Assembly: GCA_937949585.1 (NCBI GenBank)
Contig: CALEDW010000086.1
Coordinates: 1 to 21,413 of the forward strand
Length of the DNA: 21,413 bases
Direction: 5' to 3'
From: an uncultured Acidimicrobiia bacterium
GTDB lineage: Bacteria; Actinomycetota; Acidimicrobiia; IMCC26256; CALEDW01
Shown here: positions 14,450 to 21,413 of the stretch, in pieces
Numbering within the stretch: position 1 is the first letter of the stretch
Layout: each line of letters begins with the position of its first letter
Notes under the pieces: generated by a model
Seen by the model: only the letters and a program-made list of their open reading frames with translations
Told to the model about the DNA's origin: nothing
The model's database searches: none
Position numbers and translations under genes: made by a program

Positions 14450-15733
14450 ATGCGCGTCGAGGACATGATCTGCATCAGCGTCGACGACCACGTGGTGGAG
14501 CCCCCACACCTGTTCGAGGGCCGGCTCCCCGCCCGGTACCGGGACGCGGCGCCGAAGGTGGTGCGCACCGAGGCCGGCGACGACGTCTGGGTGTTCAACG
14601 GCACCCAGATCCCCAACATCGGGCTCAACGCGGTGGCGGGCCGCCCCCGGGAGGAGTACGGGATCAACCCGACGTCGTTCGAGGAGATGCGCCCCGGCTG
14701 CTACGACATCCGCGAGCGGATCAAGGACATGAGCGCCGGCGGGGTGCTGGCCTCGATCTGCTTCCCGTCGTTCCCGTCGTTCTCCGGGCGGCTGTTCGCC
14801 GCCGCCGACGACAAGGACCTGGCCCTGGCCGTGCTGCAGGCCTACAACGACTGGCACATCGACGAGTGGTGCGGCACGGAGCCGGGCCGGATGATCCCGA
14901 TGGCGTTGCCGGTGCTGTGGGATCCGGAGCTCTGTGCGGCGGAGATCCGCCGGGTCGCGGCCAAGGGGTGCCACGCGATGACCTTCACCGAGAACCCTGC
15001 CCTCCTCGGGTTCCCGAGCCTGCACGACCCGCACTGGGATCCGATGTGGAAGGCGTTGTGCGACGAGGGCACCACCCTGAACATCCACCTCGGCTCCTCC
15101 GGCCAGCTGGTGGTGACCTCGCCGGACGCGCCGGTCGACGTGATGATCACCTTGCAGCCGATGAACATCTGCCAGGTCGCCGCCGACCTGGTGTGGTCGC
15201 GGGTGCTCAAGGAGTTCCCCGACCTGCGCGTGGCGCTCTCGGAGGGCGGTACGGGGTGGATCCCCTACTTCCTCGACCGTCTCGACCGCACCTACGAGAT
15301 GCACCACCTGTGGACGGGCCAGGACTTCGGGGACGAGCGCCCCTCCGACGTGTTCCGCCGCCACATCCTCACCTGCTTCATCGCCGACCCGGTGGGCCTG
15401 CAGCTGCGTCACGAGATCGGGATCGACAACATCTGCTGGGAGCAGGACTACCCCCACTCCGACTCCTCCTGGCCCCGGGCGCCGGAGGAGCTGCACGCGG
15501 CGGCGACCCGGTACGGCGTGCCCGACGACGAGCTCAACCGCATCACCTTCGAGAACGCGATGCGCTGGTACCGCTTCGACCCCTTCGCGCACCGCCCCCG
15601 GGAACGGGCCACGGTGGGGGCCCTGCGGGCCGAGGTCGCCGGTCACGACGTGTCGGTCCGTTCGATGGACCGGGGCCGCCACGGTCGGGAACGGGTGAGC
15701 CTCGGCGACATCGCGGCGCGGGCGACGGCGTGA
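14450..15733 (+). CDS. Metal-dependent amidohydrolase (amidohydrolase_2 / ACMSD-like)
   Basis: A 427-residue TIM-barrel hydrolase or decarboxylase. Seen: the N-terminal metal motif VDDHVVEP (Asp12, His14), NIHLGSSG with His213, ALSEGG with Glu265, and the late WEQDYPHSDSSWP with Asp333, which together fit the single-metal amidohydrolase_2 (PF04909) group. Members act as decarboxylases or as hydrolases on C-C or amide bonds, and many actinobacterial copies sit in catabolic clusters of unknown substrate. The ATG at 14450 has GAGGAGGG five bases upstream. A promoter with CTGACG at 14385 and TATGGT at 14409 precedes it, and its -35 lies in an inverted repeat. The CoA-transferase genes start 7 bases after its stop, so the three form one operon. 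The C-terminal ~45 residues are an Arg-rich extension. Confidence 0.88.
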   Translation: MRVEDMICISVDDHVVEPPHLFEGRLPARYRDAAPKVVRTEAGDDVWVFNGTQIPNIGLNAVAGRPREEYGINPTSFEEMRPGCYDIRERIKDMSAGGVLASICFPSFPSFSGRLFAAADDKDLALAVLQAYNDWHIDEWCGTEPGRMIPMALPVLWDPELCAAEIRRVAAKGCHAMTFTENPALLGFPSLHDPHWDPMWKALCDEGTTLNIHLGSSGQLVVTSPDAPVDVMITLQPMNICQVAADLVWSRVLKEFPDLRVALSEGGTGWIPYFLDRLDRTYEMHHLWTGQDFGDERPSDVFRRHILTCFIADPVGLQLRHEIGIDNICWEQDYPHSDSSWPRAPEELHAAATRYGVPDDELNRITFENAMRWYRFDPFAHRPRERATVGALRAEVAGHDVSVRSMDRGRHGRERVSLGDIAARATA

Positions 15734-15740
15734 GGGCACC

Positions 15741-16931
15741 GTGACCGACGCGTTGGGGGGCCTGCGGGTCCTCGACCTCTCCTGGGGACCGGCGGGGGCA
15801 CTCGGGGTGCTGCTGCTGGCCGAGCACGGCGCCGACGTCATCAAGGTGGAGCCTCCCGGCGGCGATCCGCTGCGGGGCTACGACGGCCACGCCGTCTGGT
15901 GCCGGTCGCGCCGCTCGGTCACCGTGAACCTGAAGGACCCGGCCGGGCTCGAGGCCTTCCGCCGCCTCGCCGGTACCGCCGACGTGGTGGTGGAGACGTT
16001 CCGGCCCGGCGTCGCCGACCGGCTCGGGATCGGCTACGACGCGCTCTCCGGCGCCAATCCCCGCCTCGTCTACTGCTCCTGCCCGGGTTGGCCGGAGGGG
16101 CACCGCCGGGAACACCGGCCCGGGTGGGACGCGCTGGTGCAGGCCGCCAGCGGCCAGCAGTGGGAGCAGCCCGGGTGGCGGCCGGGCCCGGTGTTCCTGG
16201 CCGTCCCCCTGCCGAGCGTCGCCGCAATGTGGCTGGTGGCGGCGGGGATCCTCGCCGCGCTGGTGGACCGGGAGCGCACCGGCCGGGGCCGGCACGTGCG
16301 AACCTCGCTGTTCCAGGGGGTGCTGGCCTACACCACCCAGATCTGGTCGTGGGTACCCGACGGGGGCAGCGCCTACCACGCGGTGATGGCGAAGACCCAC
16401 CCGCCCGGCATCCACCAGCAGATGGTCTTCGAGGTGGCCGATCGGCGCTGGGTGCACGTGTCGATGATGAGCGGCCTGCCGCCCCGTCGCTCGATGGACG
16501 ACGTGGTGGGGGTGGGGGCCGAGCCCACCGACGCCGAGCGCTTCGGGATGCTCTCGGAGGCGGAGCGGGCCGAGTTCACGGCCAGGCGTACCGAGGCCTT
16601 CCGGTCCTGGGACCGCGACGCGCTCGTCGCCGAGCTGCGGGCGAACCACCACGCGGTGGAGCCGATCGTGCCGGCCGGTGATGCCCTCGGCGCCGCCGGC
16701 GCCCCCCACCCGCAGCTGGCCGCCAACGGGATGGTGGTGGAGGTGGACGACCCCGCCCTCGGGCGCACCACCCAGGTGGGGGTTCCCGTCCACCTGCTCG
16801 GCACCCCCGGCGCGGTGCGGGGGCCGCGCCCGGCCGCCGGGGAACACAACACCGAGGTGTTCGGCGAGCTGGGCTACTCGGACGCGGAGATCGCCCGGTT
16901 CACGACGGCGGGCGAGATGGGGGCGGCGTGA
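15741..16931 (+). CDS. CaiB/BaiF (class III) CoA-transferase family protein lacking the catalytic Asp
   Basis: A 396-residue class III CoA-transferase; these move CoA between carboxylic acids through an aspartyl-CoA thioester. Family marks: LRVLDLSW, GADVIKVEPPGGDPLR (30-45), VNLKDPAG (62-69), ETFRPGVADRLGIGYD (85-100) and GILAALVDRERTGRG. Counting back ten residues from GILAAL, the position of the catalytic Asp (Asp169 in formyl-CoA transferase) is Ser159 here (VPLPSVAAM). The fold is kept but the nucleophile appears lost. The gene begins with GTG 7 bases after the amidohydrolase stop and overlaps the next CoA-transferase by four bases. The next gene keeps the Asp, so this is probably the non-catalytic partner of a heteromer, as in two-subunit transferases of the benzylsuccinate BbsEF kind. 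A divergent role is the alternative. Confidence 0.9.
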   Translation: MTDALGGLRVLDLSWGPAGALGVLLLAEHGADVIKVEPPGGDPLRGYDGHAVWCRSRRSVTVNLKDPAGLEAFRRLAGTADVVVETFRPGVADRLGIGYDALSGANPRLVYCSCPGWPEGHRREHRPGWDALVQAASGQQWEQPGWRPGPVFLAVPLPSVAAMWLVAAGILAALVDRERTGRGRHVRTSLFQGVLAYTTQIWSWVPDGGSAYHAVMAKTHPPGIHQQMVFEVADRRWVHVSMMSGLPPRRSMDDVVGVGAEPTDAERFGMLSEAERAEFTARRTEAFRSWDRDALVAELRANHHAVEPIVPAGDALGAAGAPHPQLAANGMVVEVDDPALGRTTQVGVPVHLLGTPGAVRGPRPAAGEHNTEVFGELGYSDAEIARFTTAGEMGAA

Positions 16932-18112
16932 GCGCGCTGGCCGGGGTGCGGGTGATCGACTTCGGCCAGTACCTGGCCGGGCCGTTCGGGCCGATGATCC
17001 TCGCCGACCTCGGGGCGGACGTGATCAAGGTGGAGCCGGTCACCGGCGACGGGATGCGGCCGGTCACCAAGCCGTTCGTGGGGTGCCAGCGCGGCAAGCG
17101 GGCCGTCGCCCTCAACCTCAAGGACCCCCGGGGCGTCGAGCTCGCGCTGCGCCTGGTGGCCACCGCCGACGTCGTGCACCACAACATGACCGTCGGGGTG
17201 GCCGACCGGCTCGGCATCGGCTACGAGGCCTGCCGGGCGGTGAAGCCCGACATCGTCTACTGCAACACCTACGCGTACGGGCGCCAGGGTCCCCTCGCCC
17301 ACTTCGGGGGGCTCGACCCGCTGTTCCAGGCCAGCGCCGGGATCGAGTGGGACCAGGGCCCGGTGGAGGCCGGCCACCCGCCGCTGTACCTGCGCTTCGG
17401 GATGGCCGACACCGCGAACGCGTTCGCCTCGGTGGTCGGCTGCCTGCTGGCACTGCTGCACCAGCGCCGCACCGGGCAGGGCCAGGAGCTGTGGACCTCG
17501 CTGCTGGATGCCGCCCAGTGGCTGGAGGCCGACACGCTGCTCGTCGAGGGTGAGCCCCGCAGCCGGCCGCCGCTGGACCCCGGCCAGTGCGGCCTCGGTC
17601 CGGGCTACCGGCTGTACGCCACCCAGGAGGGCTGGCTGCAGGTCGCTGCGGTCACCCCGGCGCAGTGGCGGGCGCTGTGCCAGGCGGTCGGGGCGCCCGA
17701 GCTCGCCGAGGTCGACCCGGCCGCCGAGCGGGAGCGCTGCGAGGCGGTGCTGTCCGACCGGTTCGCCACCCGCACCGCGCTGGGCTGGTCACGCCTCCTC
17801 GACGACGCCGGGGTACCCAACGAGGTGGCACTCGACACGAACGAGGGCGAGCTCGTCCTCTTCGACGCCGACGCCGAACGCCTCGGCCTCGTCACCGATT
17901 CCCCGCACGCGACGCTGGGACGGCTGCGCCAGTTCGGCCCGCTCGTCCAGTTCTCCGGCACGCCGGCCCGGGCCGAGCGGCCACCGCCCCGCTTCGGGGA
18001 GCACACCCGCGAGATCCTCGCCGAGCTCGGCCTCACCGACGCCGAGATCGACGAGCTCCACACCGCCGGGGTGGTCGCCTCCCCACCCGACCCCTACCCC
18101 TGGCCGGTCTGA
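16928..18112 (+). CDS. CaiB/BaiF (class III) CoA-transferase, catalytic Asp present
   Basis: A 394-residue class III CoA-transferase. Seen: VIDFGQYLAGPFGPMILADL (9-28), GADVIKVEP (29-37), LNLKDPRG (62-69), GVADRLGIGYE (90-100), and the catalytic Asp161 in FGMADTANA, ten residues before the GCLLALL that matches GILAAL of formyl-CoA transferase. RRTGQGQELWTSLLDAAQW follows. The GTG start overlaps the stop of the first CoA-transferase (GTGA), so equal production of both proteins is expected. It should load CoA onto an organic acid from a donor thioester, possibly the product of the neighbouring acyl-CoA ligase pathway. Its stop codon lies in the left arm of an inverted repeat shared with the convergent sufC gene. 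Confidence 0.92.
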   Translation: MSALAGVRVIDFGQYLAGPFGPMILADLGADVIKVEPVTGDGMRPVTKPFVGCQRGKRAVALNLKDPRGVELALRLVATADVVHHNMTVGVADRLGIGYEACRAVKPDIVYCNTYAYGRQGPLAHFGGLDPLFQASAGIEWDQGPVEAGHPPLYLRFGMADTANAFASVVGCLLALLHQRRTGQGQELWTSLLDAAQWLEADTLLVEGEPRSRPPLDPGQCGLGPGYRLYATQEGWLQVAAVTPAQWRALCQAVGAPELAEVDPAAERERCEAVLSDRFATRTALGWSRLLDDAGVPNEVALDTNEGELVLFDADAERLGLVTDSPHATLGRLRQFGPLVQFSGTPARAERPPPRFGEHTREILAELGLTDAEIDELHTAGVVASPPDPYPWPV

Positions 18113-18163
18113 GGCACCGGGCCGGCCGGCCCGTCCCGTGCGGGTCCGGCGAACGGCCTCAGA
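18108..18163. terminator. Putative bidirectional terminator between CoA-transferase and sufC
   Basis: TCTGAGGC (18108-18115) and GCCTCAGA (18156-18163) are perfect inverted arms, each holding the stop codon of one of the two convergent genes. Between them lies the palindrome CGGGCCGGCCGGCCCG (18118-18133), able to fold with a GGCC loop. No T-tract is present, as is common for high-GC actinobacterial terminators. Confidence 0.5.
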
Positions 18164-18965
18164 ACCCGGGGTCGGCGAACGGGTCGCGCTCGGGGGGCGG
18201 GGGCGGTACCGCGAGCTCGACCCCGAGCTCGGCGGCGAGGCGCTCGTAGCCGATCCGCTCCACCTCGTCGGCGAGCTCGGGCCCGCCGCTGCGCACCACC
18301 CGCCCGGCCAGCAGCACGTGCACCCGGTCGGGCCGCAGCACCGACAGCAGCCGGGCGTAGTGGGTGATGGCCAGCACCCCCAGGCCGGTCTCGGCGACCA
18401 GGGCCCCGATGCGCGCCCCTACCGTGCGCAGGGCGTCGACGTCGAGACCGGAGTCGATCTCGTCGAGCACCGCGAACGCCGGCGCCAGCACGGCCAGCTG
18501 GAGGGTCTCGGCCCGTTTCTGCTCCCCGCCGGAGAACTCCACGTTGACGCCTCGGGCCAGGAGCTCGGCAGGCATGCCGAGCCGTTCGGCCTCGGCGGCG
18601 ACCCGCTCCCCCAGCCGGTCGAGGGCACCGGCCGGGAGCTCCCGGGCCGCCAGCGCCGCTTCGAGCAGGTCGACGAGCCGAACGCCGGGCACCTCAACGG
18701 GGTACTGGTGGGTGAGCAGCAGCCCGGCCTGGGCCCGCCGCCACGTGGGGAGTTCGAGCAGGTCCACCCCGTCGACGGTCACCGATCCGGCGGTCACCTC
18801 ATAGCCGGGCCGGCCCGCCAGCACGTGGGCCAGGGTCGACTTCCCCGACCCGTTCGGACCCATGAGGGCGTGCACCTCCCCGGAGCCCACCTCCAGGTCG
18901 ACGCCCCGCAGGATCTCCTGTCGCCGCACCCGGGCGGCCAGGCCGAGGATCGCCAGGCGGCTCAC
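18159..18965 (-). CDS. sufC: Fe-S cluster assembly ATPase SufC
   Basis: A 268-residue ABC-type ATPase that drives the SufB-SufD scaffold in [Fe-S] cluster assembly in the cytoplasm. Seen: Walker A GPNGSGKST (36-44), Q-loop HQYPVEVPG (Gln87), signature FSGGEQKRAE (144-153), Walker B AVLDEIDSGLD (Glu169) and switch His202 in ITHYARLL. The motif order and the LDExDSGLD style separate SufC from transport ATPases. The C-terminus carries an extra Pro-rich tail. The GTG at 18965 overlaps the Rieske gene stop by four bases, so translation is coupled. It is the last gene of the operon here: no sufS or sufU follows, and the next gene is convergent. Confidence 0.96.
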   Translation of the reverse strand: MSRLAILGLAARVRRQEILRGVDLEVGSGEVHALMGPNGSGKSTLAHVLAGRPGYEVTAGSVTVDGVDLLELPTWRRAQAGLLLTHQYPVEVPGVRLVDLLEAALAARELPAGALDRLGERVAAEAERLGMPAELLARGVNVEFSGGEQKRAETLQLAVLAPAFAVLDEIDSGLDVDALRTVGARIGALVAETGLGVLAITHYARLLSVLRPDRVHVLLAGRVVRSGGPELADEVERIGYERLAAELGVELAVPPPPPERDPFADPGF

Positions 18966-19291
18966 GGCAGGGTGATCCACACGTCGTCGCCGTCCACCCG
19001 GACGGGGTAGGCGGGCACCGGCCGGGTGGCGGGCAGGGTGAGCGGCTCCCCGGTGCGCAACGAGAACGTCGCACCGTGCTGCGGGCACTCCACCTCCCGC
19101 TCCTCCACCCACAACTCCCCGTCGGAGAGGGGGAAGTCCTGGTGGGAGCAGGTGTCGCCGATCGCGTACCACTCGTCGCCGCCGTCCTCGCCGGGAATGC
19201 GGGCCACGCACACCGGCCGGCCGTCCACCACGACCCGGCGCATCGTGCCCGGCGCCACGTCGCCGACGCCGCAGGCCCGCACCTCAGCCAC
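18962..19291 (-). CDS. Rieske [2Fe-2S] ferredoxin in suf operon
   Basis: A 109-residue small Rieske protein. Its cluster ligands are CSH (Cys48, His50) and CPQH (Cys69, His72) in GDTCSHQDFPLSDGEL and ECPQHGATF, the pattern of biphenyl-dioxygenase-type Rieske ferredoxins. It has no membrane anchor, so it is a soluble electron carrier. It lies between sufD and sufC, overlapping sufD by 8 bases at its GTG start and sufC by 4 at its end. This placement is common in actinobacterial suf operons, where such proteins are often annotated as dioxygenase ferredoxin subunits. A role in supplying electrons for cluster assembly is more likely than an aromatic dioxygenase partner, because no oxygenase subunit is in the window. 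Confidence 0.92.
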   Translation of the reverse strand: MAEVRACGVGDVAPGTMRRVVVDGRPVCVARIPGEDGGDEWYAIGDTCSHQDFPLSDGELWVEEREVECPQHGATFSLRTGEPLTLPATRPVPAYPVRVDGDDVWITLP

Positions 19292-20657
19292 GGCCCCCGC
19301 CCCCCGTCGCGCCGGGAGCCGGGCCGGCGGCGGCCCGCGCCCCACCGGGGGGGCGCGACCCGCTGCGGTGCAGGTGCCCGACCTTCTCGTGCACGGCCCG
19401 GCGCAGCGGCCCGACGAGCGCCGGGACGGGCAGGCGCGCGAACACGTCCTCGAAGAACCCCAGCACCACCAGCCGTTCCGCCTCGGCGGGTGGGATCCCC
19501 CGGGACTCCAGGTAGTAGCGCTGATCCTCGTCGACCGGCCCGACCGCCGAGGCGTGCGAGCAGCGCACGTCGTTGGCCTCGATCTCGAGGTTCGGGATCG
19601 ACTCGGCGTGCGCCCCCTCGGTGAGCACGAGGTTGCGGTTCGTCTGGCCGGCCTCGGCCCGCTGGGCCCCGGGGCGCAGCCGAACCAGTCCCGAGTACAC
19701 CGAGGCCGCGTGGTCCTCCACCGCCCCCTTGAACAGCAGGTCGGAGCGGGTACGGGGCGCGGCGTGGTCCTGCAGGGTGCGGAAGTCGAGCATCTGGTCC
19801 CCGTCCCCGAAGTACACGGCCAGCAGGTCGCTCTCGGCGCCGGGCCCGTCGAGGCGGGCCTCGGTGCGCAGCCGGGCGTAGGCGCCCCCGAGGGCCACCG
19901 CCGACGACGACAGGCGGGCGTACGGGCCGAGGTGGGCCCGCTGCAGCGCGATCGACCAGGTGGCGGGCCCGTGCTCCTGCACCGACAGGTACCGCAGGTG
20001 CGCACCCTCACCCACGACGCACTCCACCACCACGTCGGCGAGGTGGTCGACCTTGGGCGAGGCGAACCGCTCCACCACCGTCGCCCCGGCGCCGTCCTCC
20101 AGCACCACCAGGGTGTGCGGGAACGAGGCGCGCCCGTCCCCGTCGCACCAGTGCAGCACCACGATCGGTTCGGTCACCACCACGCCGGCCGGCACGTGGA
20201 TGAAGGCCCCGCCCGGGCACCAGGCGTCGTGCAGCACGGTGAACGGGTCCGGGGAGGCATCGGCGAGGGTGCCGAACCAGCGCTCCGCGTGCCGGTGGTC
20301 GGCGCAGGTGGCCACGTCGCACGTCAGCGCGCCGGCGGCGGAGAGGTCGGGGCGCAGCTCGGTGTGCACGACCCGCCCGTCGCGCACCACCACCAAGCCG
20401 GCCCGGGGTCCGGCCTCGGCGGCCAGCACCCCGCCACCCGGCGCGTCGTCGCGGCCGGGGGCACCCAGCTCGGCGGCCGTGAACGGCCGGTAGCGCCCGA
20501 CGTCCAGCTCGTCGATACGGCTGTAGCGCCAGATCTCCTCGGCCGGGGTCGGCCAGGCGATCTCGGCCAGCCGCCCGGCTGCCGCCTCCCGCCGGGCCAC
20601 GAGCCAGTCCGGCCCCCCCAGGGCGCGGGCCTGTTCGCCGTCTCCTCCGTCGTTCAT
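19284..20657 (-). CDS. sufD: Fe-S cluster assembly scaffold protein SufD
   Basis: A 457-residue SufD, scaffold partner of SufB in the SufBC2D complex. Seen: the N-terminal segment with EEIWRYSRIDEL, typical of the SufD N-domain; a beta-helical middle with the IHVPAGV stretch; and the C-terminal core with CSHASAVGPVDEDQRYYLESRGI, which includes the conserved His of SufD. The segment after it, LVVLGFFEDVFARLP, is the usual closing helix. The protein ends in a Gly/Ala/Pro-rich tail that the family does not need. The ATG at 20657 follows the sufB stop by 7 bases with GAGGGCGGC between, so it is co-transcribed. Confidence 0.94.
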   Translation of the reverse strand: MNDGGDGEQARALGGPDWLVARREAAAGRLAEIAWPTPAEEIWRYSRIDELDVGRYRPFTAAELGAPGRDDAPGGGVLAAEAGPRAGLVVVRDGRVVHTELRPDLSAAGALTCDVATCADHRHAERWFGTLADASPDPFTVLHDAWCPGGAFIHVPAGVVVTEPIVVLHWCDGDGRASFPHTLVVLEDGAGATVVERFASPKVDHLADVVVECVVGEGAHLRYLSVQEHGPATWSIALQRAHLGPYARLSSSAVALGGAYARLRTEARLDGPGAESDLLAVYFGDGDQMLDFRTLQDHAAPRTRSDLLFKGAVEDHAASVYSGLVRLRPGAQRAEAGQTNRNLVLTEGAHAESIPNLEIEANDVRCSHASAVGPVDEDQRYYLESRGIPPAEAERLVVLGFFEDVFARLPVPALVGPLRRAVHEKVGHLHRSGSRPPGGARAAAGPAPGATGGGGRG

Positions 20658-20664
20658 GCCGCCC

Positions 20665-21413
20665 TCAGCCCACCGCGCCTTCCATGTTCAGCTCGATGAG
20701 GCGGCTGAGCTCCACCGCGTACTCCATGGGCAGGGTCTTGGTGACCGGCTCGATGAAGCCGTTCACGATCATCGCGGTGGCCTGCTGCTCGGTGAGTCCC
20801 CGGCTCATGAGGTAGAAGAGCTGGTCCTCGGCCACCTTGGAGACGGTGGCCTCGTGGCCGATGCGGGCGTCGCGCTCCTCCACCTCCATGTACGGGTAGG
20901 TGTCGGAGCGGCTGTGCTCGTCGAGGATGAGCGCGTCGCAGCGGACGTGGCTGCGGCATCCGTGCGCGCCCTCCTCCACCCGCACCAGCCCCCGGTAGGT
21001 GGTGCGCCCCCCGTCCTTGGAGATCGACTTCGAGTCGATGAGCGAGGTCGTCTCCGGCGCGGCGTGGGTCATCTTCGCCCCCGCGTCCTGGTGCTGGCCG
21101 GCACCGGCGTAGGCCACGGAGAGCACCTCCCCGTGCGCCTTCGGGCCCACCATCACCACCGCCGGGTACTTCATCGTGAGCTTGGACCCGAGGTTGCCGT
21201 CGATCCACTCGACGGTCGCCTCGGTCTCGGCCCGGGCCCGCTTCGTCACCAGGTTGTACACGTTCGGCGACCAGTTCTGGATGGTGGTGTAGCGGCAACG
21301 GCCGCCTTCCTTGATGACGATCTCGACAACCGCAGAGTGCAGCGAGTCGGACGTGTACACCGGTGCAGAGCAGCCCTCGACGTAGTGCACGTAGGCACCC
21401 TCGTCGACGATGA
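20665..21413 (-). CDS. sufB: Fe-S cluster assembly scaffold protein SufB (5' truncated by window end)
   Basis: The C-terminal ~249 residues of SufB; the frame stays open to base 21413, so the start lies outside. Seen: VHYVEGCSAP, a SufB signature; the YTTIQNWSPNVYNL segment; GAKMTHAAPETTS; and the C-terminal RSDTYPYMEVEERDARIGHEATVSKV, each stretch conserved in SufB proteins (segments cut short here). It closes with LMSRGLTEQQATAMIVNGF and ends in LIELNMEGAVG. SufB builds the nascent [4Fe-4S] cluster with SufC and SufD. It is first of the visible suf genes on this strand; a regulator such as sufR would be expected beyond the window. Confidence 0.96.
   Translation of the reverse strand, partial: IVDEGAYVHYVEGCSAPVYTSDSLHSAVVEIVIKEGGRCRYTTIQNWSPNVYNLVTKRARAETEATVEWIDGNLGSKLTMKYPAVVMVGPKAHGEVLSVAYAGAGQHQDAGAKMTHAAPETTSLIDSKSISKDGGRTTYRGLVRVEEGAHGCRSHVRCDALILDEHSRSDTYPYMEVEERDARIGHEATVSKVAEDQLFYLMSRGLTEQQATAMIVNGFIEPVTKTLPMEYAVELSRLIELNMEGAVG

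Noticed and set aside
14762..14782. Tandem repeat of TTCCCGTCG in the amidohydrolase gene
   Set aside because: It encodes a simple FPSFPSF stretch in a conserved region; no sign of phase variation.
1..21413. CRISPR array, tRNA, rRNA, insertion sequence, prophage or anti-phage system
   Set aside because: I saw no regularly spaced repeats, no transposase or integrase motifs, no tRNA-like cloverleaf and no recognised defence gene.

Overview
This window is very GC-rich, almost gap-free bacterial chromosome with many GTG starts and 4-base start/stop overlaps. Gene content points to a high-GC actinobacterium: a SUF operon with a Rieske ferredoxin between sufD and sufC, several apparently leaderless promoters, and many CoA-ester and oxidoreductase genes. 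The class Acidimicrobiia is my guess from style, not something the sequence proves. There is no rRNA, tRNA, CRISPR array, insertion sequence or phage gene, and no gene-free stretch above 300 bases.

Layout. (1) 1-3496, plus strand: the end of a branched-chain amino acid type (Liv/HAAT) ABC importer: a truncated permease livH, a fused permease-ATPase livM-livG, livF, and a small two-helix membrane protein. No substrate-binding protein is visible. (2) 3481-4977, minus: a Baeyer-Villiger-type flavin monooxygenase whose 3' end overlaps the transporter operon tail to tail. (3) 5140-6225, plus: quinolinate synthase nadA, alone. (4) 6232-8523, minus: a rhomboid protease followed by a cytoplasmic GH51 arabinofuranosidase-type enzyme. 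(5) 8582-9751, plus: a class I/II PLP aminotransferase divergent from the rhomboid gene. (6) 9827-18112: a catabolic-looking cluster on both strands. Minus-strand genes, in order of transcription, are a duplicated alpha/beta-barrel protein, a cytochrome P450, an acyl-CoA ligase and an SDR dehydrogenase. Plus-strand genes are a metal-dependent amidohydrolase and two adjacent class III (CaiB/BaiF) CoA-transferases. (7) 18159-21413, minus: sufB (cut by the window end), sufD, a Rieske ferredoxin and sufC.

The most interesting part is region 6. Two copies of the inverted repeat CTGAC-N6-GTCAG occur in it, one at the acyl-CoA ligase promoter and one over the -35 region of the amidohydrolase promoter, in the divergent gap. 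They look like operators of one repressor that controls both arms. Of the two CoA-transferases, the first has Ser where the catalytic Asp belongs and the second keeps the Asp, which suggests a heteromeric enzyme. Together the genes could hydroxylate, oxidise, CoA-activate and hydrolyse an unknown carboxylic acid. The substrate cannot be read from the sequence.

Five genes have a -10-like hexamer ending exactly six bases before the start codon, the arrangement expected for leaderless mRNAs. I used this to choose starts for the rhomboid, aminotransferase, SDR and ligase genes.
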